64,000 nt of DNA from Fen-183 sp036504335 (GTDB lineage Bacteria; Acidobacteriota; Thermoanaerobaculia; UBA5066), in assembly GCA_036504335.1 (NCBI GenBank), contig DASXVJ010000001.1, positions 277,552 to 341,551 on the forward strand. The letters run 5' to 3'. The notes under the pieces were generated by a model, which did no database searches, was not told the DNA's origin, and saw only the letters and a list, made by a program, of their open reading frames with translations. Positions 48,785 through 58,700 of this stretch are shown piece after piece. Each line of letters starts with the position of its first letter. Position 1 is the stretch's first letter. The translations under genes and the position numbers were made by a program.

Positions 48785-51700
48785 GACGCCGCCTGCTCGC
48801 AGGTGCCGCGCTCGGTCTCGCCTGCTCGTGCGCGCGGCTTGCCGAAGGCCAGGCGAACACGAAAGCATGGACGCCGGTCGCCGCCGCGGGCGTCGAGGTC
48901 TCTCTCTCGCCTCCCGACGGGCCGGGCATTCGCATGGCGTACGACTTCCACGGCGGCGCGGGCTGGGCCGGCGTCCGCCGCCCGGCCGCGCTCGAGTTCC
49001 CGGGCGACTGGACGTTCTCCTTCCGCGTCCGCGGCGCGGGCACGGCGAACACGCTCGAGGTCAAGTTCCTCGACGCGACCGGCGAGAACGTATGGTGGGC
49101 GCGCCGCGAGGGCTTCGCGCCTTCCGGTGAGTGGCAGGAGATTCGGGTCCGCAAGAGGCAGGTGACCTTCGCGTGGGGTCCGGCGGGCTGGGGAGAGCTC
49201 CGGCACGCCGCGGCGCTCGAAATCGTCCTCTCCGCGGGGACCGGAGGGAGAGGCTTCCTGGAGGTGGAAGAGCCCGCGCTCGCCGCGAGGGCGAAGCCCC
49301 TGGCGCTGCCGGAGCCGATCGTCACGCACACCTTCTCAGAAATCTTGATCGACTTCGGCGTCCTCCGTGAGCTTTCGACGCTGATCCTCGACTGGCCCAC
49401 CCGGGTTCCACTGCAGTTCAACGTCGAGATCTCTTCCGACGGCCGGTCCTGGGAAGTGGTGCGCCGGGTCGCGCACGGCGGCGCGCGGCGGGCGTGGCTC
49501 CATCTTCCCGAGACGGAGACGCGCTTCGTCAGGCTCATCCTGCCGCCGGGCGAGTGGGGGACGCCGCGTGTCACGGTGCAGCCCGTGGAATGGGCTCCCG
49601 CCGTGAACGACTTCGTCGCGGCGATCGCGAGGGAGGCGAAGCGTGGCCTCTACCCGCGCACGTTCCTCGGCGAACAGACGTACTGGACGGTGGCCGGCGT
49701 CGACGCGGACACCGAGGAGGTCCTCGTCGGCGAAGACGGCGCGCTCGAGCCCGGGAAGGGGTCCTTTTCACTGGAGCCGTTCCTCTTCGCGGGCGGCCGG
49801 CTCCTCACGTGGAACGACGCGACGATCTCTCACGCGCTCGAGAGAGGCGATCTCCCGATTCCGACGGTGACGTGGAAGGCCGGCGACCTCTCCCTCGACG
49901 TGACGGCGCTGGTGGACGGCGAGAGCGGGTCGTCCGTTCTCCGCGCGCGTTACCGCGTCCGGAACGCCGGGAGGGCGACGGCGCGCGTGAGGCTCTTCGT
50001 CGCGGTGCGGCCCTTTCTCGTGAACCCGCCGACGCAGTTCCTGAACGCGCCGCACGGCGTCGTGCGAATCGACACGCTCTCGTTCGCGGCCGGAACGGCG
50101 ACCGTGAACGGCGCGCGGACGATCTCAGCGGCTCCCCCTCCCGCGCAAGCCGGCGCCGCCGCATTCGACGAAGGGCCGATTTCGGATTTTCTTCTGAGGG
50201 GCGAATTGCCGCAGGCGCGCGAGATCCGCGACGAGACCGGCCTCGCGTCCGGGGCGCTCGAGTGGGATCTCGAAATCCCCGCCGGCGGCGCGCGCGACGT
50301 CGTCCTCGACGTTCCCTTGCATGCGGGCGTTCCGGCCGCCTCGGTCCCTCTTACCCTTTCCAGGAAATCCTTCGACGAGCGTCTCGCGCGCGCATCCGAA
50401 GAGTGGGGAAGAGCCGTCGACTCCGTGGTCTTCCATGTCCCATCCTCGGCGAAATCTCTCGTTCGAACCCTGAAGTCGAACCTCGCCTACGTCCTCGTCA
50501 ACCGCGACGGGCCGTGGATCCAGCCCGGCTCGCGCGCCTACGAGCGCTCGTGGATCCGCGACGGCGCGCTGACGTCGTCGGCGCTCCTCCGGCTCGGCCA
50601 CTCGCGGGAGGTCCGCGACTTTCTCCTTGCGTTCGCCGGGAAGCAGTTCGCGGACGGGAAAATTCCGTGCTGCGTCGACGCCCGCGGCGCCGACCCGGTG
50701 CCGGAGAACGACAGCCACGGGGAGTTCCTCTTCCTCGCCGCCGAGTACTTCCGCTTCACGGGAGACGCCGCCACGCTCGCGGGCCTCTGGCCGCGGATCG
50801 GGAGGACGGTGGCCGCGATCGACGCGCTCAGGCGGCAGCGCCGGACGCCGGAATACGAGTCGCCGCCGAAGCGCGCCTTCTACGGCCTCCTCCCCGAGTC
50901 GATCAGCCACGAGGGGTACTCCGACCGGCCTGTCCACTCCTACTGGGACGACGCCTTCGCGCGGAAGGGACTCGCGGACGCGGCGGAGCTCGCGCTCGCG
51001 CTCGGACATCCCGCCGAAGCCCGGTCGTTCGCGGCGATCGCGCGCGAATTCGAGACGGACCTCCTCGCCTCGATCGCGCTCACGATCGAACGGAACCGGC
51101 TCCACACGCTCCCGGCCTCCGTCGAGAAGCACGACTTCGACCCGACCTCGACGACCGCGGCCCTCTCTCCTTGCGGCCTCCAGGAGAGGCTGCCGCAGGC
51201 GGAGCTCGCGCGCACGTTCGACCGCTACGTGAAGGAGTCGCGCGAGCGGCGCGACGGGGCGGACGGGGCGCGAGCCAGGCCGCCGGAGAGCGATCTCTAC
51301 ACGCCTTACGAGCTGCGGGCGGTCGGCTCGCTCGTGAGGCTCGGCCGGAAAGAAGAGGCACACGAAATGCTCGCGTTCTTCATGAAGGACCGCCGGCCCG
51401 CCGCCTGGAATCAGTGGGCCGAGGTCGTCAGCCGCGACCCGCGCGCCCCGCGGTTCGTCGGGGACATGCCGCACACCTGGGTCGGAACCGACTTCATCCG
51501 CTCGTTCCTCGATTTCTTCGCGATCGAACGGGAGGGCGCCGGGGGGGCCGGCGCCTCGCTTCTCGTCGGGGCCGGGCTCCCGCCGGAATGGGTGCATGCG
51601 CCGGGAGGCGCCGGCGTGGAGGGCCTCCGGACGATTTACGGGCCGCTCGATCTCTCCGTCTCGGCGCGGGACGGCGACGTGCGCGCGCGGATCGCCGGCG

Positions 51701-51846
51701 TCAGGATCCCGCCCGGCGGCCTCGCCCTCGCGTGGCCGCTTCGGGGCGTCCCGCGGGCGGCCACCGTGAACGGGAAGCCGGCCGAGATCCGGGGCGCGGA
51801 GATCCTCGTCCGCGAGGTTCCCGCCGAGGTCGTGGCCTTCCCATGA
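48781..51846 (+). CDS. Unrecognised 1021-residue exported six-hairpin glycosidase-like enzyme
   Basis: 1021 residues. An exported N-terminus with a possible lipobox (AALGLACSCARLAEG) leads into a jelly-roll domain (about 30-170), a discoidin-like domain (about 175-260: FNVEISSDGRSWEVVRRVAH, TRFVRLILPPGEWG), a second beta-rich domain (about 280-540) and an (alpha/alpha)6 barrel-like part (about 560-930) with AYERSWIRDGALTSSALLRL, PENDSHGEFLFLAAEYFRFT, HSYWDDAFARKGLADAAELA, and NQWAEVVSRDPRAPRFVGDM, then a C-terminal beta-sandwich. W-I-R-D and E-N-D-S-H are candidate catalytic motifs. I cannot assign a GH family with confidence. It lies between sugar importer and phosphorylase genes in one operon, so it probably trims a beta-glucan or its branches. 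Confidence 0.75.
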   Translation: MRRRLLAGAALGLACSCARLAEGQANTKAWTPVAAAGVEVSLSPPDGPGIRMAYDFHGGAGWAGVRRPAALEFPGDWTFSFRVRGAGTANTLEVKFLDATGENVWWARREGFAPSGEWQEIRVRKRQVTFAWGPAGWGELRHAAALEIVLSAGTGGRGFLEVEEPALAARAKPLALPEPIVTHTFSEILIDFGVLRELSTLILDWPTRVPLQFNVEISSDGRSWEVVRRVAHGGARRAWLHLPETETRFVRLILPPGEWGTPRVTVQPVEWAPAVNDFVAAIAREAKRGLYPRTFLGEQTYWTVAGVDADTEEVLVGEDGALEPGKGSFSLEPFLFAGGRLLTWNDATISHALERGDLPIPTVTWKAGDLSLDVTALVDGESGSSVLRARYRVRNAGRATARVRLFVAVRPFLVNPPTQFLNAPHGVVRIDTLSFAAGTATVNGARTISAAPPPAQAGAAAFDEGPISDFLLRGELPQAREIRDETGLASGALEWDLEIPAGGARDVVLDVPLHAGVPAASVPLTLSRKSFDERLARASEEWGRAVDSVVFHVPSSAKSLVRTLKSNLAYVLVNRDGPWIQPGSRAYERSWIRDGALTSSALLRLGHSREVRDFLLAFAGKQFADGKIPCCVDARGADPVPENDSHGEFLFLAAEYFRFTGDAATLAGLWPRIGRTVAAIDALRRQRRTPEYESPPKRAFYGLLPESISHEGYSDRPVHSYWDDAFARKGLADAAELALALGHPAEARSFAAIAREFETDLLASIALTIERNRLHTLPASVEKHDFDPTSTTAALSPCGLQERLPQAELARTFDRYVKESRERRDGADGARARPPESDLYTPYELRAVGSLVRLGRKEEAHEMLAFFMKDRRPAAWNQWAEVVSRDPRAPRFVGDMPHTWVGTDFIRSFLDFFAIEREGAGGAGASLLVGAGLPPEWVHAPGGAGVEGLRTIYGPLDLSVSARDGDVRARIAGVRIPPGGLALAWPLRGVPRAATVNGKPAEIRGAEILVREVPAEVVAFP

Positions 51847-54224
51847 CGGCGACCGCCCGCTCCGGCGCATACGGCCGCTTCTCGGAGGACGGCCGGGAAT
51901 ACGTCGTCACCGATCCGAGAACCCCGCGCCCGTGGGTCAACGTCGTCGCGAACCCGAAGGCCGGGTTCGTCGTGAGCCAGACGGGGAGCGGCTTCTCGTT
52001 CCTCGAGAACTCGCAGCTCGCCGTCGTGACGCGCTGGCAGCAGGACCTCGTCGAGGACGTCTCGGGGAAGTTTCTCTACGTGAGGGACGCGGAGGGCGGG
52101 GCCGTCTGGTCCCTCTCGCCCGCGCCCGTGTGGGCGCCGTTCGATTCCTTTGCCTGCCGGCACGGCCTCGGTTACACGACGTTCGAGTCGTCGCGCTCCG
52201 GGATCGAAGCCGCGTGGACGCTCTTCTGCCACGCGAAGGAGACGGCCGAAATCTGGCGGGTCACGCTCCGGAACGTGTCCGGACGGCCGCGGACGCTCCG
52301 GCTCACGGGTTACCTGGAGTGGTGCTGCGGCGTCACGCCCGCTTCACGGCGCGAGTTCGGAAAGCTCTTCATCGAGACGCGGTTCGACGCCGGGAGGCGC
52401 GCGATCGTCGCGCGGAACCACATGTGGGACGTGCCGTCCCCGCGGTTCGGACACTGGAACACGAGCTTCCCGTACACCAGCGTCCTCGCGACGTCCGAAA
52501 GGGTCGTCTCGGCGCAGGGCGACAAGGCCGCGTTCCTGGGCCGTTACGGCGGCCTCCGCGCCCCGGCGGCGCTCTTCGGAAAAGGCGGCGCCCCGGCGTT
52601 CGGGCGGCACGAGGACCCGATCGCGGCCCTCGAGGTCGAGGTCGCGCTCGCACCCGGCGAGTCGCGGACGATCGGCTTCACCCTCGCGACGTCGGAGTCG
52701 GAGGAAGACGCGGCGGCGCTCGGGTCGCGCCTCCTCGAGGACGAAGCGAGCCGCGCGGCTCTCGACGAGGTGACGGCGGGCTGGCGGACGCGCCTCGCCG
52801 CGCACCGCATGGAGTCGCCGGACCCGGTCTTCGACTCCGTCGTGAACGACTGGACGCGCTATCAGGCGATCGCGGCGCGGCTGTGGGCGCGCTGCGGCTA
52901 CTACCAGCAGAGCGGCGCCTTCGGCTTCCGCGACCAGCTCCAGGACTCGCAGGTCTGGCTGACGATCGAGCCCGGGCGCTGCCGCGAGCAGATCCGCCTC
53001 CACGCGGGCCACCAGTTCGCAGACGGCTCCGTCCAGCACTGGTGGCATCCGCTCACCGGGCAGGGCCTCGTCACGACCATGACGGACGACCTCCTCTGGC
53101 TCGCCTTCGTGTCGGCGAACTACATCCGGGAGACGGGCGACTTCTCGATCCTCGGCGACGAGGCGCCGTTCCTCGACGACGAGAAGCCGGCCCCGCTGAC
53201 GGAGCACGTCGCACGCGCGTTCCGGCGCGTCTTCTCGCGGACGAGCGCCCGCGGAATCCCGCTGATCGGAGCGGGCGACTGGAACGACGGCCTCTCGGCG
53301 GCCGGCCTCCTCGAGAAGGGCGAGTCCGTCTGGCTCGGCCACTTCCTCGCCGGCCTTCTCGCCGACTGGCGCGAGATCTTCCGCCGCGCCGGCGAGGCGT
53401 CGCTCTCCGACGATTTCGCCTCGCGCCGCGTCGCGCTCGTCGCCGCGCTCAACGCGCACGGCTGGGACGGGGGCTGGTACCGGCGCGGAACGCTCGACGA
53501 CGGGACCCTCCTCGGAAGCGCGGAGAACCGCGTCGGGAGGATCTTCCTCAACGCGCAGACGTGGGCGATCCTCAACGACGTCGCCCCGCCGGAGCGCGCG
53601 GCGGCGTGCCTTGCGGCCGTGAAGGAGCACCTCGTCACCGAGGCGGGATCGCTTCTCCTCGCCCCCGCGTTCGACGAGCCGGTTTCCGGGATCGGATACA
53701 TCACGCGTTACGGGCCCGGCCTCCGCGAGAACGGAGGCGTCTACACGCACGCCGCGACGTGGGCGATCGCCGCGGCGGCGAAGGCGAAGGACGCCGCGCT
53801 CGTCGAGAGGCTCCTCGTCGCGATCAATCCCGCGAACAAGGATCCCGAGCGATACGCCGCCGAGCCGTACGTCCTGCCCGGCAACGTGGACGGGCCCGCG
53901 TCGCCCCATCACGGCCGGGCCGGATGGACCTGGTACACGGGTTCGGCGGCGTGGCTCCACCGCGTCGTGGCCGAATGGGTCTTCGGCGTGCGCCCCGGGT
54001 GGGACGGGATGACGATCGACCCGTGCCTGCCGCCGTCCTGGAACCGGGCACGGATGGTCCGGCCGTGGCGCGGGGCGACGCTCGAGATCGAGATCGCGCG
54101 CGGGGTCCCGGCCGGCGGCCGCGACGTCTCGGTCACGGTCGACGGGATCCCGCTCGCGACGAACGTCCTTGCGCCTCCGGCGCGGCCGGGGGGAACGCGC
54201 CGCGTCGCCGTGACGGTCCGGTGA
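51843..54224 (+). CDS. GH94 glycoside phosphorylase
   Basis: 793 residues, without a signal peptide, so cytoplasmic. N-terminal domain GRFSEDGREYVVTDPRTPRP, GSGFSFLENSQLAVVTRW, followed by the (alpha/alpha)6 barrel with GAFGFRDQLQDSQVWL, GTGDWNDG-type acid site IGAGDWNDGLSAAG (D479 and D482), and a C-terminal HHGRAGWTWYTGSAAWL. These enzymes split a beta-linked glucoside with phosphate to give glucose-1-phosphate. The length is like cellobiose and cellobionic acid phosphorylases and shorter than the described 1,2-beta-oligoglucan phosphorylases (about 1100), so the substrate is open. It follows the unknown enzyme with an ATGA overlap and uses the sugar delivered by the ABC importer. Confidence 0.9.
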   Translation: MTATARSGAYGRFSEDGREYVVTDPRTPRPWVNVVANPKAGFVVSQTGSGFSFLENSQLAVVTRWQQDLVEDVSGKFLYVRDAEGGAVWSLSPAPVWAPFDSFACRHGLGYTTFESSRSGIEAAWTLFCHAKETAEIWRVTLRNVSGRPRTLRLTGYLEWCCGVTPASRREFGKLFIETRFDAGRRAIVARNHMWDVPSPRFGHWNTSFPYTSVLATSERVVSAQGDKAAFLGRYGGLRAPAALFGKGGAPAFGRHEDPIAALEVEVALAPGESRTIGFTLATSESEEDAAALGSRLLEDEASRAALDEVTAGWRTRLAAHRMESPDPVFDSVVNDWTRYQAIAARLWARCGYYQQSGAFGFRDQLQDSQVWLTIEPGRCREQIRLHAGHQFADGSVQHWWHPLTGQGLVTTMTDDLLWLAFVSANYIRETGDFSILGDEAPFLDDEKPAPLTEHVARAFRRVFSRTSARGIPLIGAGDWNDGLSAAGLLEKGESVWLGHFLAGLLADWREIFRRAGEASLSDDFASRRVALVAALNAHGWDGGWYRRGTLDDGTLLGSAENRVGRIFLNAQTWAILNDVAPPERAAACLAAVKEHLVTEAGSLLLAPAFDEPVSGIGYITRYGPGLRENGGVYTHAATWAIAAAAKAKDAALVERLLVAINPANKDPERYAAEPYVLPGNVDGPASPHHGRAGWTWYTGSAAWLHRVVAEWVFGVRPGWDGMTIDPCLPPSWNRARMVRPWRGATLEIEIARGVPAGGRDVSVTVDGIPLATNVLAPPARPGGTRRVAVTVR

Positions 54225-54227
54225 GCC

Positions 54228-55574
54228 TCAGGCGGGCGCGTCCAGGGCGGCCCCGCCGCTCCGGATCACGTCCGCGTAGAACAAGGCGCTCGCCTTCGGC
54301 GTCCGGCGCTGCGTCGCGTGGTCGACGTGGACGATCCCGAAGCGCTTCGAGAAACCGTACGCCCACTCGAAATTGTCGAGGAGCGACCAGGCGAAGTACC
54401 CGCGGACGTCCACACCGCGCGCGATCGCCTCGCGCGTCGCGCGGAGGTGCTCGCGAATGTAAGCCACGCGCAGCGGGTCCCGGACGCCCTCCGGCCCGGC
54501 GGAGGGCGGGTCGGGGAAAGCCGCGCCGTTCTCGGCGACATAGAGAGGAACGTCCCCGTAGCGCGACTTCACCCAGGTCAGCGTGTCGAGAAGGCCCGGC
54601 GCGTAGACCTCCCAGTCCATCTCGGTGTGGAGGGCGCCGTCCTGCCGCACGCGCGTGGCCCCGGTGAACGCTCCGGGATCGTCCTTCACGACGCTCCGCG
54701 TGTAGTAGTTGATGCCGAGGAAGTCGATCGGCGAGCGGATGACGTCGAGGTCCGAGGCGGCGATCCGCGGCCACGCGTTGCCGAAGATCCCGGGCAGCTC
54801 GTCGGGAAAACGGCCGAGGAACACGGGATCGAGGAAGTGCCGGTTCATGTAGGCGTCGGCGCGTGCGGCGGCCGCGGCGTCGGCGGGGGAGGGCGATGCC
54901 GGGAACTTCGGCTCCAGGTTGACCACGAGGCCCACCCGGCGAACGCCCGCGGAACGGCACGCGGCAACGGCCGCGCCGTGCGCGCGCAGGAGATTGTGCG
55001 CGACGACCGGGGCCTCGGAAATGCTGCGGTGGCCCGGCGGATGGCTGCCGGTCACGTTGCCGTCGTGCATCACGACCCACGGCTCGTTCAGCGTCGCCCA
55101 CGAGGAGACGCGGGAGAGCGCGCGGCAGACGACGCTCGCATACTCCGCGAACCAGTCGGCGCTGTCGCGGTTCAGAAAGCCGCCCCGCTCGGCGAGAGAC
55201 TCCGGCAGGTCCCAGTGAAAGAGCGTCCCGAATGGCTCGATCCCCGCGGCGAGGAGCGCGTCCACGAGGCGCCGGTAGAAGTCCAGCCCCTTCTCGTTCA
55301 CGCGCCCGCGGCCTTCGGGGAGGACACGGCTCCACGACACGCTGAAGCGGTAGGCGTTGAGCGAGAGGCCGCGCATGAGCGCGACGTCTTCCGCGAAGCG
55401 GTTGTAGTGATCGCACGCGACGTCCCCGTCATCGCCGCCGCTCACGCGTCCCGGCGTGTGGGTGAAGCGGTGCCAGTTGCTCGGCCCGGCCCCGTCGGCC
55501 AGGGGCGAGCCCTCGACCTGATAGGCGGAGGTCGCGGCCCCCCAGAGGAATCTCTCCGGAAACGCGGCCGGCAT
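54228..55574 (-). CDS. GH1 beta-glucosidase
   Basis: 448 residues, cytoplasmic. FLWGAATSAYQVEGSPLADG starts the TIM barrel; acid/base E164 in SWATLNEPWVVMHDG, nucleophile E348 in YVAENGAAF, and the substrate-shaping WSLLDNFEWAYGF follow. It hydrolyses beta-linked disaccharides to glucose. It ends 4 bp before the convergent phosphorylase stop, so it is outside the main operon and has its own promoter. The length and motif set are those of standard beta-glucosidases A. It probably finishes off disaccharides that the phosphorylase does not use. Confidence 0.95.
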   Translation of the reverse strand: MPAAFPERFLWGAATSAYQVEGSPLADGAGPSNWHRFTHTPGRVSGGDDGDVACDHYNRFAEDVALMRGLSLNAYRFSVSWSRVLPEGRGRVNEKGLDFYRRLVDALLAAGIEPFGTLFHWDLPESLAERGGFLNRDSADWFAEYASVVCRALSRVSSWATLNEPWVVMHDGNVTGSHPPGHRSISEAPVVAHNLLRAHGAAVAACRSAGVRRVGLVVNLEPKFPASPSPADAAAAARADAYMNRHFLDPVFLGRFPDELPGIFGNAWPRIAASDLDVIRSPIDFLGINYYTRSVVKDDPGAFTGATRVRQDGALHTEMDWEVYAPGLLDTLTWVKSRYGDVPLYVAENGAAFPDPPSAGPEGVRDPLRVAYIREHLRATREAIARGVDVRGYFAWSLLDNFEWAYGFSKRFGIVHVDHATQRRTPKASALFYADVIRSGGAALDAPA

Positions 55575-55658
55575 GTTCTCGCCTCCTCGCTTCGATTATC
55601 CAGCCGGCGGTCCGTGCGCCAGGCGTGGCGCTTTCGCGACGCCGGGCCGTACCGTCCC

Positions 55659-55690
55659 TTGACAGATCCCGAGTCGCAATCGAGACTCGG
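55659..55690 (+). promoter_or_regulatory. Promoter with inner dyad before the Ser/Thr kinase gene
   Basis: TTGACA (55659-55664) forms a perfect -35 element; a weak -10 could lie at 55682-55687. Between and over them CCGAGTC (55669-55675) pairs with GACTCGG (55684-55690) around 8 bases, a likely operator that would compete with RNA polymerase. The kinase ATG is at 55748, with GGAGG about seven bases before it. Confidence 0.5.
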
Positions 55691-55747
55691 TACACGAGCC
55701 CCGAGTGTCCGGCGCCCTGCGGCGAAGGGATCGGGCGGAGGTTTCCG

Positions 55748-58700
55748 ATGTCGTCTCGCCCGAGCGCGATCAGCGGAACTTCCGCCGGCGACGCGGAAAC
55801 CACGCTCGACACGCCGAGCGCTCCCGGCGGCGCGGCCGCGGGCCCGTCGTCCCAGGCGACGGACGCGGTCATCCAGCCGGGCCTCGTCATCAACGGGCGT
55901 TACCGCGTCGACCGGCTCCTCGCGCGCGGGGGAATGGGCGGCGTCTACCGCGTCGACGACCAGCTCTTTCCGGGGCGTCCGACGGCGCTCAAGATCTTCC
56001 TTCACCCGCTTCAGAACACGGTCGAGCTGTTTCGCGCCGAGTTCAAGACGATGGCCTCCCTCCGGCACCCGAACGTCGCGCGCGTGTACGACTTCGAGCA
56101 GGTGGCGGGCGTCGACGCGTTCTTCTTCACGATGGAGCTTCTTCCCGGCGTGCCGCTCGACCGTTTCCTGGCCGCGGCGCCTCCCGTCGAAGAAGAGACG
56201 GTCGACACCGGCTCCGCGCCCGCGCCGTCCACGGACGCTCCGCCGCACCCGGCCCGGCCGCCGCTCGGAAGGATCGTGCCGTGGCAGGAGGCCCTCGACC
56301 TCCTCGTGCCCGTGATCCGGGCGCTCGCGTACCTTCACGGCCGCGGCGTCGTCCACTTCGACCTCAAGCCCGGCAACATCGTCGTCGATTCGCGCGGCGC
56401 GCAGCGCAACGTCCGCCAGATCAAGGTCGTCGACTTCGGTCTCGCGGGCCTGCGCGGCATTCGCGGCCTCGTGATGGGCACTCCCCACTACGTCTCGCCC
56501 GAAATCGCGAGCGCGAAGGAAGGCGACCACCGGGCCGATCTCTACAGCCTCGGCATCATGGCGTTCAAGCTGCTGACGGGCGAGACGCCCTACAGCGCCA
56601 CGCAGGGCCTCGACGTCCTGCTGAAGCAGAAGATGACCGAGCCCGTGCGCTTCACGGCCGCGCAGGCGGAGCGCATCCCGCCCTGGCTGCGCGAGATCGT
56701 CGAGCGGCTCTGCTCCGTCCGCCCCTCCGAGCGCCCCGCGAGCGCGGGCGAGCTCCTCGACCTGATCAACCGCGCCGGCTCTCTCGCCTACGAGCTCGAG
56801 ACGCGGGACACGCGCGAGAACTACCTCTTCTCGAGCGCCTTCGTCGGCCGGAAGCGCGAGCTCGAGGACGTCCAGCGCTCCGCCGACGCGGGCCTGAAGG
56901 GCGAAAAGCACGCCGGCCTCTTCGTCACGGGGCGGAGCGGGATGGGCAAGTCCCGCCTCATGCGCGAGGTGCGGCAGGCCGTCCAGCTCCGCGGCGTCCC
57001 GTTTCTCGAAGTCGACTGCTTCGAGCGCGACCTCACCGAGTCCGGCCCGATGGCGAACCTCGTCCTCCAGGCCGCGCACCTCGCAAGGTCCGTCGGCGCG
57101 CAGTCCCTCCTCAACGCGCACGCCCCCGAGATGGTGAAGCTCGTCCCGTCTCTCCCGCTCGACGCGGGAGTCGAGCCGACGCCGCCGCTCCCGAACGCGG
57201 ACGCCGAGCGCCGGCGCGTCATCGAGGCCATCGCCGCGTTCCTCGTCGGGCTCGGCCGCGTCACGCCGTACGTCGCCTACGTCAACGACGTCCAGTGGGC
57301 CCGCAGCGGCACCGTCGACATCGCCTCGGCGCTTCTCGCGCTCCGTTCGGGGACGGGCTCGGGCTCGAAGTTCTGCCTCCTCGGCAGCTACCGGATCGAC
57401 GACGTCACGGGCCGGCCGCTCGCGCGCCTCATCCAGCCGGGGCCCGAGCGCCCGGCGCCGCGCGTCGTGGAGCTCGAGGCGCTCCACGAGGAGGACGTCG
57501 CCGGCCTGCTCCGCTCCATGCTCGGCCTCGCCGAGCTGCCCGAAGGCCTCGTCGCGCGCGTCACGGAGTCGAGCGAGGGGCTGCCGTTCTTCGTGGAGGA
57601 GATCCTGCGCGACATCCTCGAGGAAGGCCGGCTCTGGGCGTTCGAGGAGCAGGAGCACGCGGACTCCCGGATCGCCGAAGGCCTGCGCATCGACGCGGCC
57701 GCGTCGTTCCTGAAACGCGCGGCGCGCGTTTCCGTCGACGAGCGGAGCGTCCTCGACATCCTCGCCGTCTCGGGGCGGCCCGTGGACTCCGACGTTCTCG
57801 TGGACGTCAGCGCGCTCGCGCCGCAGACGGCGCGCGAGGCCCTCCAGATCCTCGGCGAAAAGCAGATGGTCGTCGCGATCCCGGGAGAGAGGGAGCGCTA
57901 CAACCTCGCCCACGACCGCATGCGCGAGGCGCTGTACGCCGGCCAGCGCGCCGACGCCCAGACGGCCCTCCACCTCGGCCTCGGGCGGAGCCTCGCCCGC
58001 GCGCTCGCGGCGGACGGCCGGTGGGAGACGCTGTTCGAAGCCGTCGCCCACTTCGGCCAGGCCCTCGACCGCGACGGCTCCGGGGCTCTCGCCGGCGAGG
58101 CCGAGCGCACGAGCGTCGCGCGCCTTCACCTCCGGGCGGCCGCGGCCACGAACGCGACGGGCGCCTTCTCGACCGGCGTCTCCTACCTCGAGCGCGCGCG
58201 CGCGCTCCTCCCCGAGCGCCCCTGGGAGCGCGACTACGACCTCGCCCTCGCCGTCGACCACGCGCTCGCGGCGACGCTGATCCCGCTGGGGCGCGTCGAC
58301 GAGGCGCTCGCCACCGCGGACCGCATCGTCGCGAACGCGCGCGGCGCCCTCGACGAGTCGCCCGGATGGGAGGCCCGCATCCTCGCGTACGCGGCGCTCA
58401 ACGAGTACCCGAAGGCGATCGCGGCCGGCCTCGAGATCTGCGGCCGTCTCGGCCTCGCGCTGCCGCCGGACCCGACGCGCCTCGACATCGCCCGCATCCT
58501 CGGCCGCGTCCTCTGGAAGGTCCGGAACATGACGGACGAGACGCTCGCCACGCTTCCGGAGGTCCAGGACCCGCGCGCCCTGCGCCTCATCCGCATCATG
58601 TCGTCGATGACGGCGTGCGCCTACGTCTCGCGGCCGTACCTGTGGCCCGTCCTCATCGGCAACTGCCTCACGCTCATGCTGCGCCACGGCCGCGGGCCGA

